A stretch of 64,000 bases of DNA, from the NCBI GenBank assembly GCA_034359265.1, contig CP136892.1, positions 7,674,501 through 7,738,500 of the forward strand. The letters run 5' to 3'. The notes below the pieces were generated by a model. That model did no database searches and had not been told where the DNA came from. It was given only the letters and a program-made list of their open reading frames with translations. Origin of the DNA: Canna indica. Taxonomy: Eukaryota; Streptophyta; Magnoliopsida; Zingiberales; Cannaceae. Numbering within the stretch: the first letter of the stretch is position 1; each line of letters opens with the position of its first letter. The translations under genes were made by a program, and so were the position numbers. Shown here one piece after another: positions 21,198 to 32,954 of this stretch.

Positions 21198-22114
21198 TTA
21201 CATACTAACATAAAAGTCCTGAATCAGGATTACATCAAGCTCATGCGGCCTATTGGAAGTCCATACATTGGACTCCCTAAGTTGCCTAGCTTTATTTGCA
21301 GCCCAGTGGGCTACTTTATTACAAGAACGTGTGCAAAATTAGAATTTACAACTTATGAAATTCCTTTCCAAAGTCTTGATCTGCTTCACTAAAGTCTTTA
21401 GCTTTGAGGGAATTTGACAGAGACCGTTTATTGCTTCAACAACTGATTTTGAATCTGATTCCACGATTATTTTTGGAACTGATCTATAGAAAGCAACATT
21501 AAGGGAATGCAATATAGCTTGAGCTTCAGCCATCGCAGGAGAAGAGAGGCCCACCAAATAAGTACTAAAGGAGAATAAGCAGTGACCCATATGATCTCGG
21601 GCAACAGCTCCAATTCCTGCATGAAAAACAGACCACGAGTCATCACAATTTATCTTAATGAAGTCCATATCAGGAGGAATCCAAGTAAATTCAAGTTGCC
21701 CCACAGGGTTTGATTGATTGGTTCCCTCGGGCATTTTAGGGTTGTTTATCTGTGCAATGAAGGCGAGAATTTTGGTCATTAAGGCAAAAGGAGAAAACTG
21801 CCTAACGTGGTGAATCCATTCATTCCTAGCGTGCTAGGAGAGCCATAGGGTGACAGCAATAACAATTCGCAAGGAAAAAAGACCATTTTTTAGATTAGGA
21901 ATTAACAACCAACCCCCATTGAGCCAGGAGGACCTATCTGATAGAAGTAACCCAGTTGTGGATTCCAGGAGAGACCAAACACTAGAGGTGAAGGTGCATT
22001 CAAAGAAAAGATGATTAATGGTTTCAGCCCTGGTAGGATCCTGACAAAAGGGGCACTCACTGTTTGTATTGATACCAATCCTATTAAGATAGGATCTGGT
22101 TGGAAGCTTACCAT
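21198..22114 (-). pseudogene. LINE ORF2 C-terminus: RNase H domain
   Basis: Minus-strand frames 21779-21339 and 21345-21198 form a plant LINE RNase H. Asp is in IKINCDDSW, Glu in MAEAQAILHSL, Asp in VESDSKSVVEAI, and a C-terminal SCNKVAHWAANKA motif carries the late histidine. A stop near 21340 separates the last piece. The stop codon at 21198-21200 is followed at once by the 3' UTR and A tail. Upstream, 22114-21902 holds the zf-RVT-like region (Cys/His motif around 22050). The domain would remove RNA from the RNA/DNA hybrid. Confidence 0.82.
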
Positions 22115-24020
22115 GAAGAAATTTTCAAAGAAAGATTAAAATTTTTGGAGAGAGTTTAAGGTCCTATAAGATGGTCCAAGGAAGGTTTACTGTTGTCAAC
22201 CAAAAGGCTTCGACTTCTAAGATATGAATAGGCAGAACCAGTGATAACTAGCTCATTTGCCTCATGGATCCACACCCAATTATCATCCTCGGGATTGAGG
22301 GACAACCGAATTTTATTAATGGATTCCCAAATATATGGATGGAAATATTGCAAACCAATTTCATCATTCCAATTGTTATTGCATATTAAAGAATCTACCT
22401 TGACCTAGCTTAAATCAACTTGAGCATTAATAAAAGTAGGTTTCAAAATAAGAGGAAGCTCATTACACCAAGATTAATGAATCAAACTTGTAGAAATACC
22501 AGACCCAACATTCTTTTGAAAGCCAAATCTTAAAATCGATAATGCATTCGGAAAAAACTTCCAACTTCTTGCACATTTCCTTGGGATAATAATTGAAGAT
22601 TGAGAAAGAATAGGATACTTGGCTTTAACCAAGTTGACCCACAAGGAAGCATGATTATCCAAATAAGCATATATGTGTCTAAGCTGTAATGAAACAAATT
22701 TTAAGTGCAAATCCTGAATTTCAAGTCCACCTAGTGTTTTGGGTAATGTGAGAGTATCCCGGGAGATCAAGTGGAGACCTCTAGAGTTTACTTTGGAAGC
22801 CCGGATAAAATTTCTTATCTTAGAATGGATTTCCTCAATTATTTTGCTAGAAATCCAGGAAACAAACAGAGTGTGGATAGGAATAGAGCTGAGAACAGAA
22901 TTCACTAAGGTGATTTTACTAGCCTGAGAAAGAAAATTATTCTGTCAGTTGCCAATTTTGGTTTGAATGTTTTCTAAGACATGGTTATAGGCTTGTCTAT
23001 GAGCTCTTCTAGGTGAAATCACAGCACCTAGATATTTGAAAGGAAATAACCCAGATTTCATGTTAAGAACAGAACAGACATAATGTTTAAAATGAGCAGG
23101 AGCATGCTTAGGAAAAAATATATTTGACTTATTTAGGTTCACAGCTGGCCAGTTAAACTTTCATAAGTGATCAATATGTTCTTAATAGCAGCAAGCCCTT
23201 GTTTGTTAGCTTTGAAAACTAATAGAACATCATCAGCAAACATCAAATGGGATAATTGAAAGAATTCTTCAGTTTGAATGGGATAATAAGTTTATCAGTA
23301 ACAGCCTTGTTCAACAGATTAGTGAGAGTCTGAGCAACCATAATATAGAGTAGGGAGAAAGGAGAGGTCTTTCCATTAATGTTACAAGCAAAAGTGGGTG
23401 ATGTTATACATGTTTTAATCTAATTAATGAAGGCAGAGGGGAAGTTAGAAGCATTAAGAACAGCAAACACAGCATCCCAAGAAAGCTTGTCAAAAGCTTT
23501 ATCAAGATAAAGTTTCACCATGACATAAGAACATTTACTTCTAGAGTCAAAAATTGAATGAGGAATTTCTTGCACAATCGTGATAGTATCATGAATATTT
23601 CTACCCTTAATGAAAGCTGTTTGTTTTGGGGAGATGATGATAGGGAGAGTAGGCTTCATTCTATTAGCCAAAACCTTTGCTAAAATCCTATAGGAAAGGT
23701 TGCAAAGGGAAATTGGCCTGAAATCTTTAACAGCCTTAGAATTCTTAACTTTGGGGATGAAAGCAATAAGAGTTTTGTTCCAATCTAAGGGAAGATTGGA
23801 GGAGCTAAAAAAAGATTGCATACTTTCCATGAAGGAAGTGGAAATAGAAGACCAGTAAGATTTGAAAAATTCTACAGTGAAGCCATCTATCCCTGGGCTT
23901 TTGTCATTAAGAAGATTCTTTACCACATTCCAAACCTCATGGGCAGTAAAAGGAGAGATAAGCTCAGAAGTCAAAGAGGAAGGAAGATTAACAAAGCTAG
24001 GCCACCTAGCACTGGCTGAG
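22115..24020 (-). pseudogene. LINE ORF2 reverse transcriptase, broken
   Basis: In order on the minus strand: DKSPGIDGFTVEFFKSYW (about 23900), PKVKNSKAVKDFRPISLCN, SPKQTAFIKGRNIHD, motif A as VKLYLDKAFDKLSW (about 23520), FADDVLLVFKA (about 23230), then LFPFKYLGAVISPRR (about 23040) and the thumb/connection region to 22156. In motif A the catalytic Asp of the usual K-L-D-L-D-K-A-F-D is Tyr (TAT for GAT). Stops near 23418, 23160 and 22470, plus frame changes, also break it. The FADD aspartates are intact. Confidence 0.85.
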
Positions 24021-24391
24021 GAAGCAACAGATTGAGATCATAAACTAGAATAATGCGTTTGGAAAAGTTTTATAATCTCATCTTCATCAGTCACAGAAGA
24101 GCCAGAGAAGTCTAGAAGGGATAAGATTCTATTACTTCTCCTGCGAGAAGTGACAATTCTGTGGAAGTAAACAGTATTTCTATCTCCATCCTCTAACCAT
24201 TTGACCTTAGCCTTAGCCCACCATTTTAAAGATATTTGTCTATTAAGGGCAATAACTTTGTTATAGAGAGCCTTAAGGGAGAGCTACTGGGCTTGAGAGA
24301 GAAGATTGTTTGATTCTAGAATCTCAAGCTTGGATATTTCAGCTTGAGCAGTAAATAGATGAGCTTCCAGATTACCAAGAACCTTCTTATT

Positions 24392-25275
24392 TCAATCAAA
24401 AAGTGCATATCTAGCTTGCCTTATATTTAGAGAGAATTTTGTAAAAGAATTTAGATCCATGCTAGGGAGATTTCTAGCCCAGATTTCCTTAACAATTTGA
24501 TGAGAAGCACGATATTCAGGCCAAAAATTTTGAAATCTAAAGCTCCTAGGTGAATTTCTACTAGATGAGGGGTGTATGTTAATAATTAAGGGACAGTGGT
24601 CAGAGCCAACTCTATTTATGTGTTTAACAGAAGTCTGGCCATAGAAATGGAGCCATGCAGGGTTGGCAAAAGCTCTGTCAAGCCTAATTAAAATTTTCCT
24701 ATGACCTTGTCTGTTATTGCTCCATGTAAATTTAGGATCAATGAATTTTAAATCAATTAAACTATAATTTGAAATAAAGTTGCGAAAATCTTTAACAGGT
24801 CTATTAACCATGAAAGGCAAGCCTCCAAATTTATCAGCAGTGTCTAAGATAGCATTAAAATCACCAATCAGAAACCAGGGATAGCAAGTAAAATCAAAAT
24901 CCAACAAAGAATCCCACAACTCAGATCTAATTATCGGATTAGTACTCACATAGATAGAGGAGAATAAAAAAGGTTCATGATTATCCATAGAAATAACAGC
25001 ATGCAAGATTTGCTTCTGGATAGAAAGCACCTGACACTGAATTACTGAAGTATCCTAGGCAAGGATGATGCCACCTGAAGCCCCTTCAGAAGGGGCGGTA
25101 TTGCCCCTCCAATTTCTCCCGAGTGAGCGAATGAAGGACTGAGCATTAATCAAACATAAGTGAGATTCTTGAATCGAGAGAACATGAACATGAAAACTCT
25201 TAATGATAGATCTAACCCTATCCACAGCAGAGCGTTTATGAGCCCCTCGAATATTTCAGTTTAATATAATCATAA
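24392..25275 (-). pseudogene. LINE ORF2 apurinic-type endonuclease, broken
   Basis: ORF2 starts at ATG 25275, overlapping the end of ORF1 (both read MIILN). The fifth codon after the start is TGA where L1 endonucleases have Trp in the N-W-N-x-R-G motif, so translation would end at once. Downstream frames carry ESHL, GGIILA, FLIGDFNAIL (metal/active-site region), DLKFIDPKFTWSNN, RLDRAFANP and GSDHCPLI, the exonuclease-endonuclease-phosphatase order. The enzyme would nick target DNA to prime reverse transcription. Confidence 0.85.
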
Positions 25276-26820
25276 TAGACAAGTTAAAGAAATTGGACAG
25301 GAGAATGAGAGCTTCCCTGTAACAAACCAGAAGCACCCAAAGTGAGTGCCTCCGTAGATGTAGGTAATAACTCTGAGCGTCTTCTCTTAGTGGCCACCGG
25401 GCCATTGATAACCTTCGAGGAGGAAGATTGGGGTTGCTTCGAGCTCTTTTTGGAACGAGGGCGCGGTTGCTACCGAGGTTGCAGCAGGGAGCAGCAGAGA
25501 AGACAACTTCCAGCTCTCGAGCAAGGTGCTCAAAAGAGCGAGAGACCGGCACGGGAACCAGAGAAGCATCCTCTTCAGGCCTCGGAGCAGAAGGGGGGGA
25601 GGGAAGTTCTAACTCTGCTCGTGTAGATAGAGGATTAGGGTCGGCCGTCTTATTTGGGGGAGGAACTGGATTAGGGTTCCCTTCGTCCATCTCTTCATAT
25701 ACATCCGCATTCGGGTCTACGGGTTCCAAGAGAGGATCCAAGTCCATCTTCGGGGAGGAAGGACCCGAGTCCGAATTAAAGTCTGACTGCATACCATGAT
25801 GACCAGACCCGGATTGGCTAACTTGACCGAAACCTTGGCCCCTAGGATTCAATCTGACCGCAGCTCCCATGCCCAGGCCACGAGGGTCAAGACCTTGACC
25901 ATCAACCTTGTCGTTTGGCATCGGGCGAGAGCCAGATACCAGTGGACGACGGGGACGACGACGGCAGACTTGCACCCAAGGGCCACAGGCCGGTTCCGAC
26001 GGGATAGGAGAAATCGTAGGAGGTATGGGAGTAGCGGGATTTAACTCAACAAAATTGGTACCATTCGAATCAGGAGAAATCGAAACTTGTGAAGGAGAAA
26101 CAGATATACAGGAAGCCTGGGAGTGACCCACTAAGCCACAAGCGAAACCAATCGAAGGCAAATTCTCGTATGAAACCCGTTGAAAAATTTCAGTACCATC
26201 AAAATCCACCCACTCACCATGACACACAGGGATCGCAAGATCCAAATCCAAACAAACACGAACATATTTACCACGTTCAAAGAAAAAAGATCGATCATCG
26301 ATTTTAAGAACTCTGCCAAGAGAAGCAGCAATCATAGAGATCGAGTGTTCATTCCAAAGTTCAAGAGGAAGACCGTGGATCCGAACCCAAACAGCAGCTA
26401 TGGTGATTTGCTCCATCGAAGGCCTAAACATTGGTTTCCATGGCATCAACCGGAGTAGATTACCACGAAACGACCAAGGACCAGCCGCAAGGGCTTCAGT
26501 GGCATGAGTAATAGATGCAAATCGGGAAACGAAAAAACCATCGTCGAGATCTAAAACCGATTTCAAACCAAAGGAAGACCACAATTTTTCCGCCCAAGAA
26601 CGAACCGCTAGAATTGGGGGAATACGGCCGAAAAACTTTCTAATCAGGCTAGAATGCCAAGGCTCACACCATTGATTCAATTGATCCTTATGAAACGAAA
26701 CCCTACTAGTAGGGATCGATCTGATCTTTTGAAAGAATGGGGGAGTATCAGAGAGAGGATCTGATCTTTTAAATTCAGTCCATTTTGATGTTGATGTTCT
26801 GTTGCTAGTTGCACTTCTCC
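25256..26820 (-). pseudogene. LINE ORF1 (DUF4283 and CCHC-like knuckle)
   Basis: A long minus-strand frame is open to 25256 and can be read upstream past the nominal start to about 26820, where the nested LTR element interrupts it. The N-terminal DUF4283 region has QLNQWCEPWHSSLIRKFFG, AEKLWSSFG, FFVSRFAS and GPWSFRGNLLRLMPW, then a VWVRIHGLPLELWN motif. A single-knuckle-like IGFACGLVGHSQASC follows; one expected Cys is changed. A Pro/Arg-rich tail completes it. ORF1 proteins of plant LINEs bind element RNA. This one lacks a normal start because of the insertion. Confidence 0.82.
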
Positions 26821-26869
26821 TAGGTGAGGTCCCTTATATAAGGATAAACCTAGGCGGGGCGTAACAAAA

Positions 26870-26881
26870 TGGTATCAGAGC
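26870..26881 (+). promoter_or_regulatory. tRNA-Met primer-binding site of the TRIM-like element
   Basis: Exact TGGTATCAGAGC three bases after the CA end of the residual 5' LTR. Confidence 0.8.
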
Positions 26882-27058
26882 AAGACCTAGTCCTAAGCAT
26901 GGTGAGGGAGCCTATGTGAGAAAGGGTTGCCCAAGTGATGGGGTGGAGCCGCTACTAGGCTATGCCTCACATGCCCACCGACTTGGGTGTGATTTTGGGC
27001 TATGTACTAGACTCGAGTTGGGTCTTAACGAGGACGTCAAGACATAAGTGGGGGAGAT

Positions 27059-27225
27059 TGTAATACCCCGATTTAGTCCCACATCGGGAGTATGTTGGAT
27101 GTGGTGTTGGCTTATAAGGCTTGATGGGTGTGCTACCATCAACTTCAGATTGAGCATTTTAATTAGGCCAATGGTTTGGTCTATGAAATTGATGAGTTAG
27201 CTATCCCATCAAGCGGGTTGTAACA
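27059..27225 (+). repeat. 3' LTR of the TRIM-like element
   Basis: Begins TGTAATACCCC and ends GTAACA, with a TTATAAGG box in the middle (about 27111-27118). A polypurine tract abuts its 5' edge. Only remnants of its partner survive upstream. Confidence 0.65.
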
Positions 27226-27517
27226 GGGCCGTTCATACCTCGAAGAACCTGCGCCCAGGAGAAGTTTGTCGATGAAAGATTGGAGATCTTTCCACCTTGT
27301 TTCGCTGATTGAGGATCTCAATCCCGATCCTGAACTTTAGTACCCTACATCGAGGAAGAAGGCATTTTCGAAGCCACAGAGGTAGGTGCTCTATGTTGAG
27401 AGGTGGGAGAAGAAGATGGGGGATCCGGCGACGCAGGGGGCGGTCGATCTCTCGAGAGAGGAGCAGGGTTTGCCCTAGGCGAGCGAGAGGATCTCATCCT
27501 TTCTCGTAATCATGATT

Positions 27518-27533
27518 AACCAAACACCTAGTT
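27518..27533 (+). repeat. right target-site duplication of the full-length LINE
   Basis: AACCAAACACCTAGTT, identical to 21154-21169. Confidence 0.9.
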
Positions 27534-29826
27534 ACCAACTAAATTTTATGAATCAAATTGAAATTCACGTTTTAGTTTAAATTGAAAACAATCCGTTTAA
27601 ATTAACCCAATTACAGTGGCCCAAATCTCACTGAACGAAAAGGCCGGGATTCTAGGTCAGCCCAATTTTCCATAGTCAAATCGGTTGACCTGGACGAGTC
27701 GTATAGGTCGGAACTGAGTCAATTTACTAGCCAGAAACACACCAACAACACGAGGTCCACGAGGTACACGAGTTGCGACCCTTCGTCCTTCACTTTGGAC
27801 ACTTGCCCTAGCCGCATTCTCGGCATTCTCCGCCGCTCTCCTCCCTCGCCAGTTCCCCACCAGTCTCCGTCGGTTGCAGCCCTTCACTGATCTCCGGCCG
27901 GGTATGTCTTCTTCTTCTTTTCCCTCTTCTTCTCGTTTCCTTTTCTTTTGCTCTTCTCTCCCGATCTCCTAACCTATCTTCCAGAAGCTTCTCCGACCAG
28001 GTCCCTTTTCTCCTCTTCCCCCTCTCTTATTCCCCTAATATTCGAAACCACTGTGACAAGTGAGCTCCTTTGCCTTCTTCCAGGTCCTGTTCTCCTATGT
28101 CACCTCTCGGACTCGGTCCTCCCTATTTCTCTTCTACAAACACAGGACATCAGTCACAATATCCTGGTTGCTGAATAAATTTTCATGCATGCGTCTCCTT
28201 ATACAGATTTATATGAAATGTTCTCATGCTCGCATATCATATATAGCTATTTCCATTGTCCCCATAAGGTAAGCATGCGTCAGCAATTATGTTGCATTGT
28301 CATATTTGAATCGAACCGTGATTTACAGTACATACCTGCAACTGCTTTGTCAATAAGTTATTGTCAACCGTAATAGTAATTGCATTGATTTAGCTGATTA
28401 TTTTGACCTTGAAATGAAATCACTTGACTTTTTGAGCTCTATATATGCTGTTTCCCCCAGCGACCATTTGCATATTCTTCAACTATATTGAACTCTCTAT
28501 GACAACCAACTGCCGACTAATGCATGATACTTGCTTTTGTCATAGTAGATCTGATAAAGCATAAATTTGATGTGTGAAACACAAAGGGCCTTGTTAGGTA
28601 GTTATGTGTCATAATGCCCTTCTTTTTCAGCTCATTGACATTAATGACTTGTCAAAAGTTTCCATGATCATTACCTCTTACTTTAGGATGTCACAAATTC
28701 AAAAGTTTCCATCATCATTACCTCTTACCTTAGGATTTTAGAGATTCTATATTAGGCAATCTTCAGGTGTGCAGTGTGCCTTTTGTATATCTAGCCAACT
28801 CTAGGTCCATGTGCCAACAGATTTTGTTTCACTTTGGCATATAGAGTTGGTCAAGTAGGTAAAAATCTTTAGACATAACATGGTTTGCCTCCTCAAAACA
28901 TTCATCTATATATTATTTGGAGTTTATATGATGGAAAAGTAGATATGCAACGATTTTCCAATAATGAGTCCGAAATGCAGCTTTAATCATCACTCATCAG
29001 CAAAGAATGTCCACCTCTTGTATGTGGTTTTCCATTTGTTTTCACTAGCTACACTAGCTGGCGTATTGTTTGAAGTGAAAGTTTGCTAGATACAAGATAA
29101 GTTCATTGACATTGTCAATTGTTGATCTTTCAATAGAGTTTTAGACATCTTTGATGGAGTAGAATCATGAGTACGAGCCACAAGTTTATTATTTTGCTGA
29201 TGAATGATTTCAGAACCCAGGTAACCAGGTTGTAGCATGATGGTAGAATACTGGCTTTGCTCCTCTAGATGCTGATTGCACTCTTGATTCAATCACAAAT
29301 CCAAAGCTGTAAAGTTAATTAGAATTTATGGTATCTTGTCCTAGATAATGATTAATTCTTGTCTTTCAAGGGAATCTGAGTAAGATAAGACATATTAAGA
29401 TACTCTCGGATATTTATTAGATTTTTCTTACAAACTGTTCCATTCTCTGGGAACTTAAGAGTGAATGACCAATAGATGGTTTGCACAATTCTGCTGATGG
29501 TATGGACATTATGCTAATCTGTTTATCTTCTTCTCATACCTATGAAATAATTTAGCTTTTATTATTACCTGAATCCAATTATCCACTTTCTACCCTGGTT
29601 ACTGGTAGATTTTCGGATAGTCTAAAAATATGTATTTATGTTACAATGTTAATTGTATTGGAATTAAGTCTTTTTATGCATTTGAAAATTCAAACTACAT
29701 AGTTCTTTCCCCCCATTTTATTTCTTTCTACATCTTATGAGGATTCCAACCTTCCATATTTTACAGGAAAGTGTCCTCGTGCATTATGTGATGGCAGGAT
29801 AAAGACAGAGAGAGCGTGGTGAAAAG
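27534..29826 (+). promoter_or_regulatory. upstream region, 5' UTR and leader intron of the KIX gene
   Basis: CT-rich leader-like sequence at about 27830-27902 ends in a good donor (GTATGT). A TTTTACAG acceptor at 29760-29767 precedes the coding exon by about 60 bases. The roughly 1.9-kb stretch between has no conserved frame and is best read as a 5' UTR intron. Confidence 0.45.
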
Positions 29827-31648
29827 ATGCCAAGACCAGGACCTAGGCCTTATGAGTGTGTGAGGCGTGCTTGGCATAGTGACAGGCACCGACCAATTCG
29901 CGGATCCATTATTCAAGAGATCTTTAGGTCAATGACTGTTTCTTATGTCTCTTGATTTGTATCATTGATTCATTTGTATGAACACATGTTCTCTCTTTTT
30001 ATTTGATCCACAGCCATCTTGCTTTTAAAAGCAACAAATTTAGATGCTGATTTATGGCTGTGCTTAACGTCATTTTATGTTACTAAAATTATAATTCTAC
30101 TTCCATGGCAGAGTGGCAAATGATGTGCACAGTCCTGCTACAAGGAAGAACAAGGAGTTTCAGGAGAAGCTTCCCTTTGTTGTTCTCAAGGCTGAGGAGA
30201 TCATGTACTCCAAAGCCAATTCCGAGGTCTGTACTCTTCAGTATCCAATCATCTTCTACCCTCCTCAAAAATGACAGAAAAAGCAAAGGAAGGCATTCCC
30301 CTCATTCATTTCAATAAAACTGTGTCAATTCATCTATTACTATTCTGGATTTCACCATGAAGTCACAATAAATCAATCAATCAATTTGTAATACAAAATA
30401 AGATAATAGAATAAGTTCCAGATAAATGAAAATGATCAGCTAAGGCCAATCTTTGTTAACAAATATATCTACAAGGTCACAAATGAATTATCCTGTATAA
30501 AGGGTGGGTGGGAAATGCAGGCAGAATATGTGGACCTCAAGACACTGCAAGACAGAGTCAACGATGCGATTGACACCATAATTCGCAAGGAAGAGGCCAC
30601 TGAAAGTGGAGATCTCTTGCAGCCTTGTATTGAAGGTACCACTTTATCTTCTTTATTGTTTGTTCCAGCCCATGACAAATTAGGAAATGGGATTCTGGAT
30701 CTTAAAATTTATGACCTATGATACTTGATGTCATAATATATGGACATTTGGGTGTGTTCACTAACTCAAGTACAAAACAGAATGCCATTTCAGGATTGCT
30801 AAAATTTATTGTAGTGTATGATTTTCCTTTCCTGTCTTCTTTCCTCAGCGGCACTAAATCTTGGTTGCATTCCCAGAAGAGTTTCAAAGAGCCAACACCG
30901 CAGCAACCCCAGCTGCTATCTTAGCCCCATATCCAATGATGTCAGAACTGCTAGTCTGAAAATCTCTGATAATAACAAGGCCAACCTAGAGTATATGCTG
31001 CGGACAACTCCTAACCACGGGAACCTCCAAAACTCTGCGTCGGAGTTTCCATCCTGGTACACTGCCTTGTTTAAACCCACAAATACTACTTGCAGTAGCA
31101 CCATTCCAGAGATCAAGTTCAACAACTCAGATGTGTCTCGTGGGCATATTAATTCCTCTATCATCAACAGAAGTTTGTGTCCTATCTCGGTGAGGCCATC
31201 TCCTACATTGTGCCAAGAAAGAGGGTCGATTCCACCAGCAAACTATACCAGTTCAAATTTAGCTGGAGTTTATCCCTTGTATTATAATAGCAATGCGCCT
31301 GAGGTACATTCATGCCAGTCTTTTCAAATTAATCCAGGTCCAGGACATCACATAGCAACTGAAATTTTACGAGTTGAATCCCTTGATGAGGGTGATATCA
31401 GTTACACGGAAAGCCCTATTGGCAGCAAAAGCACCATGGGTGCTCCAAAAGGTGATCCAATCTTCATGGAGACATCTAAAACTGAATGGGACTTGTCGCT
31501 ACGCCTGGGATTGCCTTCACCACCATCTTTCGAAAGCACATGGACAAATGATTGCGAAGACAGATCAAGTAACTCTAGTGATGGAAGCAAGCACTATGCT
31601 TCTTCTGCAAGAGAAAGGGCCAAAAAGGCAAAAACTATGGAATTTTAA
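29827..31648 (+). CDS. KIX domain transcriptional adaptor, KIX8/KIX9-like
   Basis: Coding exons 29827-29927, 30112-30226, 30521-30635 and 30849-31648 (all GT-AG) give 376 residues. The N-terminus MPRPGPRPYECVRRAW is the hallmark of plant KIX8/KIX9. The KIX domain (residues about 10-110: SIIQEIFRVANDVHSP, LPFVVLKAEEIMYSKAN, LKTLQDRVNDAIDTI) spans exons 1-3. A long low-complexity middle follows, then an EAR-type motif DLSLRLGL at residues 325-332, and a basic C-terminus. In Arabidopsis these nuclear proteins bind PEAPOD proteins through KIX and recruit TOPLESS through EAR, limiting meristemoid divisions and organ size. That role is known for the family and inferred here. A non-coding first exon ending near 27902 (GGCCGG/GTATGT) and a 5' UTR intron to an acceptor near 29767 are likely. 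No damage is seen. Confidence 0.9.
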
Positions 31649-32640
31649 TACTTTAGCCAAAGGTGAAGATCCGTGAATCCTTTTTATGTGGGGTTTTGAA
31701 GGGCAAGTTGATTTGGTATTGGGGTTTATCAACTTTTCATTCACCAGAATGTCTAGTGATGGAAGTCTCTATGTGTTTATAGATTACTAATTATCCTCAG
31801 TGCTACTATCATGTTGTATTATTATTTGTGGTAGAGCAATTTGCATCAAGTTAGCATGAAGACTTAAATTATGTTGCTCTATTTGTATGATTTGAAGTCT
31901 GTGTTATTATGGTGTGATATGCTAACTAGTAGATGCATTTCCAGCAAGTCCCTGTATTGAAGTGTTTTACATTTTAGCAGTTTATATGTATATTATATAT
32001 ATGCATGTATCTTAGCAGATTGGATTCAGTAATTTTTTTCATTGCTTTCAATTTTAACTGTAAACTAACACAAAAAATCATTTTTGTAGATTTATTATAG
32101 GAATGTGAACTTTTGATTTGAGAAAAACTAAAATGTCTTCATAGAGTAATTATAAGTAATGAGAATATTCATGAGTTTTTAATTTATATATGTTTTTCAT
32201 ATTACTAGAACATATCGTCAATTAGATATTTTAAAAATTAATTCGAACTGAACTTGTTTAATTAAATTTGGATTGATTTAAATTTTTAAATATGAATTTA
32301 TTACTTAAAAATACAATAAAAGATTAGAAAGAAAAAGAATGAAGATTAAAATAAAAATAATAAAATATTAATAATGTAATGTCAATCAAATCTCATCTTA
32401 GGGAAATCACAAGAAAATTATCATCTTAGTGGGTTTTTAGTCTTTTACTTCGCATGTCAATGTTCATCATTTGAAAAGTAACTTTATGTGTTAACTAAAT
32501 ATAGATATTTGTTATTTTCTTTCTTATCCTGTGCTATTAATTTCAAATGCTTGTAGTGCTAACACAACCAGAACCTAAAAAATATTAAATAAAAATTAAA
32601 TTATATATATCAAATCTTATATATTTACAAGCAATAATAA
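31649..32640. other. 3' flank of KIX gene and AT-rich intergenic DNA
   Basis: The first few hundred bases are probably the 3' UTR of the KIX gene. The rest is AT-rich with no gene or clear repeat. Confidence 0.5.
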
Positions 32641-32654
32641 TAATATGACTTGAT

Positions 32655-32770
32655 CCATTAGTAGTTTAGTGGATAGATATTTGGATATGCTTTCACTAAT
32701 AAATTCGTGCCCGAGATTTGGTTGTCAAAATTAATTTCATATTAATTTTGATTTCAAATTAAAGTGTCAT
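32655..32770 (+). repeat. possible degraded tRNA-derived SINE
   Basis: TAGTAGTTTAGTGGATAGATATTTGGATATGCTTTCACTAAT resembles a tRNA A-box region as found in plant SINEs; the B-box part (about 32715-32730) is poor. Only a weak call. Confidence 0.3.
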
Positions 32771-32954
32771 GCTAAAACTTTTGATTTGCTTGTAGTCTTT
32801 CAACCGGGCCAGGCCTGCTTTCACTGAACAAAAGGATTAGCAAATAAATAAAGAAAAAGAAAAATAAGCCCAAGGCTGAGCACAGACAGAGATCGACTTC
32901 GCCACCACAGAAGAAGCCCTAGGAAGAAGGCACTCCATCTTCCAGGGCAGTACA

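Larger units (their letters stand above)
26821..27225 (+). mobile_element. small LTR element (TRIM-like) nested in LINE ORF1
   Basis: A 12-base match to the initiator tRNA-Met primer site (TGGTATCAGAGC, 26870-26881) follows a GTAACA end at 26861-26866. A purine tract AGTGGGGGAGA (27047-27057) directly precedes TGTAATACCCCG at 27059, the start of a 167-bp 3' LTR ending GTAACA at 27225. The internal region is only about 190 bases with no coding capacity. The 5' LTR is cut to about 46 bases (26821-26866, including TTATATAAGG), after which LINE ORF1 resumes. No target-site duplication is evident, so the insertion has suffered a deletion. Confidence 0.7.
21170..27517 (-). mobile_element. full-length L1-type LINE with 16-bp TSD
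   Basis: Read on the minus strand the element has a 5' region (27517-27226), ORF1 (DUF4283/zinc knuckle), ORF2 (endonuclease, reverse transcriptase, RNase H), a short 3' UTR and a poly-A tail. It is flanked by identical 16-bp duplications (21154-21169 and 27518-27533). Its length is 6.35 kb, including about 0.4 kb of a later LTR-element insertion. Stops, frameshifts and a changed RT catalytic residue make it inactive, but the clean ends show it inserted full length. Confidence 0.9.

Noticed and set aside
25342..26307. Several plus-strand frames opposite LINE ORF1
   Set aside because: Arg/Gly/Ser-rich shadows of the GC-rich ORF1 strand.
27657..28373. Short frames of 60-76 codons in the leader of the KIX gene
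   Set aside because: They lie in the probable 5' UTR and its intron, with no conserved content.
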